From contig DAITQM010000001.1 in NCBI GenBank assembly GCA_036832975.1, positions 124,001 to 188,000 on the forward strand: 64,000 bases of DNA, read 5' to 3'. This DNA is from DAITQM01 sp036832975. GTDB taxonomy: Bacteria > Pseudomonadota > Gammaproteobacteria > Xanthomonadales > Wenzhouxiangellaceae. The notes below the pieces were generated by a model that saw only the letters and a program-made list of their open reading frames with translations, did no database searches and was not told the DNA's origin. Below, one piece after another: positions 58,722-64,000 of this stretch. Every line of letters begins with the position of its first letter. Position 1 is the stretch's first letter. The translations under genes and the position numbers were made by a program.

Positions 58722-60395
58722 TCAGCTTTTTTGTTCCAATTGTTCACGAAGCAAATCGCCGAGTTTGGCGCCGCCGGCCTCGGCCGCTTCGCGGTAATCG
58801 TCGATCGCTTCGGCCAATTCGTCATTGAGGCGCGCCCGGATCGAGAGATTCAGGGCCCGGGTCTTGCGGTCGAGGGAGACGAATTTGGCTTCGACCGGGT
58901 CACCGGCGGCCAGCGCCTTGGTCGCATCGTCGACTTTTTCTTTGGCGATCTCGGAAGCCTTGATATACCCTTCGATGCCCTCGCCCAGATCGATCACCGC
59001 CCCTTTGGGGTCGACCGATTTGACCGTGCCTTTCAGCACCGAACCGCGCGGGTGCGCCGCCATGAACACGGCGAACGGATCCTGCTCGATCTGCTTGATG
59101 CCGAGCGAGATGCGCTCGCGTTCGGGATCGATCGCCAGCACCATGGCCTCGACTTCCTCGCCCTTGCGGTAATTGCGCACCGCCTCCTCGCCGCTTTGCA
59201 GCCAGGAGATGTCGGACAGGTGAACGAGACCGTCGATACCGCCGTCGAGACCGATGAAGATACCGAAATCGGTGATCGACTTGATCTGGCCGCGCACCAA
59301 GTCGCCCTTGGCGTGGCTGGCGGCGAACGCGTCCCACGGGTTCGGCTGGCACTGCTTCATGCCCAAAGAGATGCGCCGGCGGTCTTCATCGACCTCGAGA
59401 ATCATGACCTCGACCTCGTCGCCGATATGAACCACCTTGGCCGGATTGACGTTCTTGTTGGTCCAGTCCATTTCCGAAACGTGAACCAGGCCCTCGACGC
59501 CGCCTTCGATTTCGACAAAACAGCCGTAATCGGTGATGTTCGTCACTTTGCCGAAAATCCGGGCGCCCGGCGGGTAACGGCGCGCCAGATCCTGCCACGG
59601 ATCTTCACCGAGTTGCTTGAGGCCGAGGGAAACCCGCATCCGCTCGCGGTCGAACCGCAGCACTCTGACTTCCAATTCGTCCCCGACTTCGACCACCTCC
59701 GAGGGGTGGCGGACCCGCTTCCAGGCCATGTCGGTGATGTGCAGCAGGCCGTCGATGCCGCCGAGGTCGAGGAACGCGCCGTAATCGGTGAGGTTCTTGA
59801 CCACCCCTTTGAGCACCGCGCCCTCCTGCAGGCGTTCGAGCAGCGTTTCGCGTTCGGCGCTGAATTCGGATTCGACAACGGCACGGCGCGAAACGACGAG
59901 GTTGTTGCGCTTGCTGTCGAGTTTGATGATCTTGAATTCGAGGTCCTTGCCCTCGAGGTAGGCCGAATCGCGTACCGGCCGGACATCGACCAAGGAACCG
60001 GGGAGGAAGGCCCGGATGCCGTCGATATCGACAGTGAAACCGCCCTTGACTTTGCCGCTGATTTTGCCGCCGACGACCCAATCTTTTTCCATCGCTTCGG
60101 CGAGCTTATCCCAGACGCGGGCGCGCTTGGCTTTCTCGCGCGACAGCCGTGTTTCGCCGAAGCCGTCTTCGATCGCGTCGAGCAACAACTCGACCTCGTC
60201 GCCGACCTTGACTTCGAGTTCGCCGTCAAAATTACGGAATTGCTGGATGGGGACAACGCCTTCGGTCTTCAGGCCGGCGTTGACGATGACCATATCGGAA
60301 CGGATTTCCATCACCTGGCCGGTGATGATGGCGCCGGGTTTCAGTTTGGTCGCGGCGATGGATTGTTCGAACAGTTCGGCAAATGATTCAGTCAT
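58722..60395 (-). CDS. rpsA: 30S ribosomal protein S1
   Basis: This 557-residue protein is made of six S1 domains. The first two (ITGQVMEIRSDMVIVNAG; VVGGKISGKVKGGFTVDIDG) bind the ribosome. The next four RNA-binding domains repeat the GAFLDLGGIDGLLHITDMAW type. The length equals E. coli S1. The ATG at 60395 (MTESFAELFEQ) is chosen; the frame open to 60620 upstream is not conserved. It helps load mRNA on the 30S subunit. It lies between cmk (199-bp gap) and ihfB. Confidence 0.98.
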   Translation of the reverse strand: MTESFAELFEQSIAATKLKPGAIITGQVMEIRSDMVIVNAGLKTEGVVPIQQFRNFDGELEVKVGDEVELLLDAIEDGFGETRLSREKAKRARVWDKLAEAMEKDWVVGGKISGKVKGGFTVDIDGIRAFLPGSLVDVRPVRDSAYLEGKDLEFKIIKLDSKRNNLVVSRRAVVESEFSAERETLLERLQEGAVLKGVVKNLTDYGAFLDLGGIDGLLHITDMAWKRVRHPSEVVEVGDELEVRVLRFDRERMRVSLGLKQLGEDPWQDLARRYPPGARIFGKVTNITDYGCFVEIEGGVEGLVHVSEMDWTNKNVNPAKVVHIGDEVEVMILEVDEDRRRISLGMKQCQPNPWDAFAASHAKGDLVRGQIKSITDFGIFIGLDGGIDGLVHLSDISWLQSGEEAVRNYRKGEEVEAMVLAIDPERERISLGIKQIEQDPFAVFMAAHPRGSVLKGTVKSVDPKGAVIDLGEGIEGYIKASEIAKEKVDDATKALAAGDPVEAKFVSLDRKTRALNLSIRARLNDELAEAIDDYREAAEAGGAKLGDLLREQLEQKS

Positions 60396-60594
60396 TGAGT
60401 GGTCCACATGGAGCATACGGGCTCCGCCTCTTGTAGGTAAATGCCGGCAACAAATGCCGGGTTGGTTGACGTACAAAACCGCACCCGGCCAGGCCGGGGC
60501 GCCCATGGTCACACAGCATTTAGCCGGTGACCCGTTGATGGCATACAGGCCGGCCGCCGCGGCCTGCAAAACCGCAGCGCGACGCCGGAGATTC

Positions 60595-61290
60595 TCAGCC
60601 GGACACCAGCCCCCGCTCACGCATCACCGACCACGCTATCGCCGCCACCGCCTCCGGCGACTGGCCGGTCGAATCGATCTGCACCGCGCCGGCGGCGGGG
60701 ATGAGAGGCGAAAGCGGTCGCTCGCGATCACGACGGTCGCGTGATTCGATGTCCCGCAAAAGATTGGAAATTTTAACATTTTCGCCTCTCCCGAGCAACT
60801 GCCGGTGCCGGCGCCGGGCGCGCTCGGCGGCGCTGGCGGTCAGAAAAAACTTGACCGCCGCCGCGGGGAAGACGACGGTGCCCATGTCCCGGCCGTCGGC
60901 GATCAAGCCCGGCGGACGGCGGTAAGCGCGCTGTAAGGCCAGCAAGGCCCGGCGGACCGTGGGTCGGGCGGCCGCTTCGGAAGCCAACCGCCCCGCCCGC
61001 TCCGAGCGCAGTTCGGCCAGCATCCCGCCGCCGTCCGGCAGCGCGGCCGGATCGATTTCAATCCCGTCGCGGCCGGGCCGGAAACGGACGGCCAGCCGCC
61101 CGGCCAGTTTGTCGATGGCCTCTTCGTCATCGAGCGGAATGTCCTCGGCGGCGGCACAAAGACCCAACAGACGATAGAGCGCGCCGCTGTCGAGCAGGTG
61201 CCAGCCGGTACGGCGGGCCAGGGTCGCCGACAGCAACCCCTTGCCGGCGCCGCTCGGGCCGTCGACCGTGACCACCGGCATGGCGTTCAC
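60595..61290 (-). CDS. cmk: Cytidylate kinase
   Basis: This ~231-residue enzyme phosphorylates CMP and dCMP. It has the P-loop VVTVDGPSGAGKGLLSATLA, WHLLDSGALYRLLGL, the NMP-binding LIADGRDMGTVVFPAA and the lid region NLLRDIESRDRRDRERPLSP. The GTG at 61290 overlaps the aroA stop (GTGA) and gives an N-terminus of the same length as E. coli Cmk. An ATG nine bases later (61281) is the alternative. The frame is open further upstream inside aroA without similarity. Confidence 0.95.
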   Translation of the reverse strand: MNAMPVVTVDGPSGAGKGLLSATLARRTGWHLLDSGALYRLLGLCAAAEDIPLDDEEAIDKLAGRLAVRFRPGRDGIEIDPAALPDGGGMLAELRSERAGRLASEAAARPTVRRALLALQRAYRRPPGLIADGRDMGTVVFPAAAVKFFLTASAAERARRRHRQLLGRGENVKISNLLRDIESRDRRDRERPLSPLIPAAGAVQIDSTGQSPEAVAAIAWSVMRERGLVSG

Positions 61291-62603
61291 GCTGGCGCCC
61301 GCCGCACTTCTATCCGGACGCCGAGGGCGGCGATATCGGCGGCGAAAGCGGGATAGGAAGTCGCGATCTGCGCGGCGCCCGTCACCGTGAGCGGTGCGCC
61401 GAGGCGGGTGGCGAGCACCGCGAAGCTCATCGCGCAGCGATGATCGCCGGCGCCGTCGACCACGCCGCCCCGCAACCTGTCGCCTCCCGGCCGGCCGGCG
61501 ATATCGACCCCGTCCGGGTATTCGGTCAGATCGACGCCGAGCGCCGCTAAGCCGCGGCACATGACCGCCAGCCGATCGCTTTCCTTGACCCGCAACTCGG
61601 CGGCGCCGCGGATCCGGGTCGTACCTTCGGCCAGCGCCGCGGCGACCATCAGCACCGGCAACTCGTCGATCGAGCGCACGACGTCGTCATGCTCGATCTC
61701 GATCGCCTTGAGTGGCGCGCCGCGGACCACCAGGTCGGCGCGCGGTTCGGCCCCACCCGGTCGAGGTTCGATCGTGATATCGCCGCCCATCCGCCGCAAA
61801 AGATCAATGATGCCGGTGCGGCTCGGGTTGACTCCTACTTCACGGAGCACGATTTCCGAGCCGGGATTCAGCGTCGCCGCGACGATCATGAAGGCTGCCG
61901 ACGACAAGTCCGCCGGCACGGCGACCGGCGCGGCACGCAGCCGTTGCCCGCCCTCGACCGCGACCTGCAAGCCGTCGCGGCGCAATCGGGCGCCAAAATC
62001 GGCCAGTAAACGCTCGCTGTGATCGCGGCTCGGTCCCGGTTCGCGTATCACGGTCAGGCCGGCGGCGTGCAAACCGGCGAGCAGCAGCGCCGATTTGACC
62101 TGGGCGCTGGCGACCGGCAGATCGTGGCGGCACCCGGTCAACGGCCGGCCGCGGACGGTCACCGGCAGGAAGCGCCCATCGCGGGCGGTGAAATCCGCTC
62201 CCATCCGGGCCAGTGGTTCGATCACCCGGTCCATCGGCCGCCGGCTCAAGGATTCGTCACCGATGATCGTCGCCGTCACCGGCGACGGGGCCAGCGCGCC
62301 GAGCAATAAACGGGCGCCGGTGCCCGAATTGCCGAGATCGAGCGCCGCCTCCGGTAAGCGCCAGGCGGCCAGGCCCGCGCCCCGGATGACGAGGCGGCCG
62401 GCCACCTCGTCCACCCCGGCGCCCAACGCCCGGCAGGCGGCGAGTGTCGCCCGCGTATCGGCGGCGTCGAGAAAGCCGTGAATTTCGCTCGTCCCCTGCG
62501 CCAGCGCCGCGAACAACACCGCGCGGTGCGAGATCGACTTGTCGCCCGGCGGCCGCAACTCGCCGCGCAGCGGCCCGGCCCCGGGTTCGAGGTCAAGGTG
62601 CAT
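61287..62603 (-). CDS. aroA: 3-phosphoshikimate 1-carboxyvinyltransferase (EPSP synthase)
   Basis: This 438-residue shikimate-pathway enzyme joins shikimate-3-phosphate with phosphoenolpyruvate. It has the first signature LRPPGDKSISHRAVLFAALA, LDLGNSGTGARLLLGAL with the PEP-binding region and the second signature RVKESDRLAVMCRGLAALG. DGAGDHRCAMSFAV is near the end. Position 96-equivalent NSGTGAR is the glyphosate-site loop, carrying the usual Gly. It lies 14 bp after hisC and overlaps cmk. Confidence 0.97.
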   Translation of the reverse strand: MHLDLEPGAGPLRGELRPPGDKSISHRAVLFAALAQGTSEIHGFLDAADTRATLAACRALGAGVDEVAGRLVIRGAGLAAWRLPEAALDLGNSGTGARLLLGALAPSPVTATIIGDESLSRRPMDRVIEPLARMGADFTARDGRFLPVTVRGRPLTGCRHDLPVASAQVKSALLLAGLHAAGLTVIREPGPSRDHSERLLADFGARLRRDGLQVAVEGGQRLRAAPVAVPADLSSAAFMIVAATLNPGSEIVLREVGVNPSRTGIIDLLRRMGGDITIEPRPGGAEPRADLVVRGAPLKAIEIEHDDVVRSIDELPVLMVAAALAEGTTRIRGAAELRVKESDRLAVMCRGLAALGVDLTEYPDGVDIAGRPGGDRLRGGVVDGAGDHRCAMSFAVLATRLGAPLTVTGAAQIATSYPAFAADIAALGVRIEVRRAPA

Positions 62604-62617
62604 CGGCCCGCCGTGCC

Positions 62618-63766
62618 TCAGCCGGGATGATTCATGAACGGGTCGTCGAGCGCCGCGAGCAGCCGGTCGATTTCGGCCGCGCTACCGACCGTGATCCGCA
62701 AGTGGTTGGGCAAACCGTAATTACCGACTCGCCGGGTGATGACGCCGCGGTGCAGCAGCGCCTGGTACAGCGGTTCCGCCAGGCCGCCGGTATCGACCAA
62801 CACGAAGTTGCCGGCGGTCGGATAGACCCGGTACCCGCGTTTAGGCAAGGCGTCGGCCAGCCGCTCCAGGCCCTCGCGATTGACTTTAAGCGAACGGTCG
62901 ATAAACGCTGTGTCGGCCAGCGCCGCTTCGGCCGCGGCCAAGGCGGCACTGTTGACGTTGAACGGCTGGCGGATCCGGTTGATGAGATCGGCGAGCGCCG
63001 GATCGGACAGCGCATAGCCGATCCGCAACCCGGCCAGGCCGTACACCTTGGAAAACGTCCGGGTGACGACCAGGTTCGGGTAACGCCCCAGCCAGCGGGC
63101 AGCGTTGGCCGCGCCGGCGCCGTGCAGCGCCTGGTGGTACTCGAAATAAGCCTCGTCGATCACGACCACAACGTGCCCGGGCAATGCCGCGATGAACGAT
63201 TCCAATGCCGCCGGCGCCAACCAGGTGCCGGTCGGGTTGTTCGGGTTGGCGATGAACAGCAACCGGGTGGCCGGCGTGACGGCCGCGGCCAGCGCTTCGA
63301 GATCGTGGCCGAGCGGCATCAGCGGGTGGTCGTCGGCCAGCGCCGGTGCCACCCGGGCGATCCCCCCCGCGGCCTGCACGGCAAGCGGATAGACGGCGAA
63401 ACAATGGGCCGAATAGACCGCCTCCCGGCCGGGGTTTAGAAAGGCTTGCGCCAACAGGACGAGCACGTCGTTGGAACCGTTACCGAGCGTGATGCACGCC
63501 GGGTCGAGGTTGTGGTGGGCGGCCAGCGCCCGTTTCAGATGAAAGCCGCCGCCGTCCGGGTAGCGGCCGCAGTCGGCCAGCGCCGCCTGAGCCGCGGCCA
63601 AGCCCTTGGGACTCGGGCCGAGCGGATTTTCGTTCGAAGCGAGCTTGACTGCATCGTCGATGCCCAGTTCGCGTTCGAGTTCGCTGAGCGGTTTGCCCGG
63701 CTGGTAGGGGTCGAGCGCGACGATCTCCGGCACCGCCAGGGAGCGGGCTGCGAAACGCCCGGTCAC
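62618..63766 (-). CDS. hisC: Histidinol-phosphate aminotransferase
   Basis: This 382-residue PLP enzyme of histidine synthesis may also act on aromatic amino acids, given its pheA-hisC-aroA setting. It has LASNENPLGPSPKGLAAAQ, ITLGNGSNDVLVLLAQAF, IANPNNPTGTWLAP and the PLP Lys in TRTFSKVYGLAGLRIGYAL. The Arg in NHLRITVG is near the C-terminus. The GTG start (63764-63766) overlaps the pheA stop (GTGA). In many proteobacteria the HisC copy between pheA and aroA serves tyrosine/phenylalanine synthesis. Confidence 0.94.
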   Translation of the reverse strand: MTGRFAARSLAVPEIVALDPYQPGKPLSELERELGIDDAVKLASNENPLGPSPKGLAAAQAALADCGRYPDGGGFHLKRALAAHHNLDPACITLGNGSNDVLVLLAQAFLNPGREAVYSAHCFAVYPLAVQAAGGIARVAPALADDHPLMPLGHDLEALAAAVTPATRLLFIANPNNPTGTWLAPAALESFIAALPGHVVVVIDEAYFEYHQALHGAGAANAARWLGRYPNLVVTRTFSKVYGLAGLRIGYALSDPALADLINRIRQPFNVNSAALAAAEAALADTAFIDRSLKVNREGLERLADALPKRGYRVYPTAGNFVLVDTGGLAEPLYQALLHRGVITRRVGNYGLPNHLRITVGSAAEIDRLLAALDDPFMNHPG

Positions 63767-64000
63767 TGGCCGCTGCCCGGCAACACGGCGCGGGGATACG
63801 TGCCGAGCACGGTCACCAACCGGGTCACCGCCCGCAACCGGTCGAGCGCGTTTTTTAGCGGCTCCTCGTCGGCATGTCCATCAACGTCGATAAAAAAAAC
63901 ATAATCCCATTTGCCGCGCCGCGACGGCCGCGATTCGATGCGCGACATGTTGACCCCCTGCTCGGCGAGCGGCGCGAGCATCCGGTACAACGCCCCCGGG
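63763..64000 (-). CDS. pheA: Chorismate mutase/prephenate dehydratase, 3' end (ACT domain)
   Basis: Only the last ~78 residues are inside the window. They form the regulatory ACT domain: PGALYRMLAPLAEQGVNMSR, the phenylalanine-binding IESRPSRRGKWDYVFFIDVD and GHADEEPLKNALDRLRAVTR. The GAL and ESRP motifs are those that bind L-Phe for feedback inhibition in PheA. The catalytic domains lie beyond position 64000. It is coupled to hisC by a 4-bp overlap. Confidence 0.93.
   Translation of the reverse strand, partial: PGALYRMLAPLAEQGVNMSRIESRPSRRGKWDYVFFIDVDGHADEEPLKNALDRLRAVTRLVTVLGTYPRAVLPGSGQ

Overview
The window is a GC-rich chromosomal segment of a gammaproteobacterium. Three things support this: the metY-rimP-nusA-infB-rbfA-truB-rpsO-pnp translation cluster, the pheA-hisC-aroA-cmk-rpsA-ihfB-lapA-lapB order, and RhlB/IHF/LapAB homologues. 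The recurrent C-terminal tail (LFADGFE-like) on exported proteins recalls Wenzhouxiangella/Xanthomonadales-type genomes. That placement is an inference from memory, not a search.

Layout. 1-3.4 kb: end of an RND adaptor gene and a complete RND efflux permease. 3.4-9.2 kb (minus): rhlB-gspC-gspD-gspE, part of a type II secretion system; the GspE lacks the usual tetracysteine. 9.4-14.3 kb: tRNA-Asn, a multi-hairpin repeat, an exported unknown, a miniature inverted-repeat element (MITE), uvrB and a class I aminotransferase. 14.4-19.7 kb is accessory: a minor pilin, a TIGR03032-like protein, an FG-GAP repeat protein, gene debris, a decayed UPF0175/DUF3368 toxin-antitoxin pair, an intact VapBC-like pair, and a Fur-box promoter in front of an unknown small ORF. 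19.8-28.2 kb: exported LolA-like and BNR-repeat proteins, nitrilase, zinc alcohol dehydrogenase, the second MITE copy, patatin and an FMN hydroxyacid dehydrogenase. 28.2-31.7 kb (minus): clpB-cbpA chaperone operon. 32-43 kb: small membrane protein, exported proteins, a phhA-phhB-moxR-DUF58-transglutaminase operon, an Slp lipoprotein and an O-antigen-ligase-like protein. 43.2-52.7 kb (minus): the complete metY-to-pnp cluster. 52.7-58 kb (minus): esterase, surface-polysaccharide genes (CapD/WbpM-like, WecA/WbpL-like) and lapAB. 58.2-64 kb (minus): ihfB, rpsA, cmk, aroA, hisC and the 3' end of pheA.

The most unusual content is non-coding. (1) A ~245-bp MITE is present in two inverted copies with 17-20-bp terminal repeats, and there are short relics of its ends exactly at gene 3' ends. 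(2) A ~150-bp compound repeat of four or five consecutive hairpins occurs in three recognisable copies, one apparent divergent copy whose stems differ but still pair, and one solo hairpin. In one copy the terminal hairpin contains the rpsO stop codon. (3) A short C-terminal DGFE-type tail is shared by three exported proteins and one gene remnant, in the same window as a type II secretion system.
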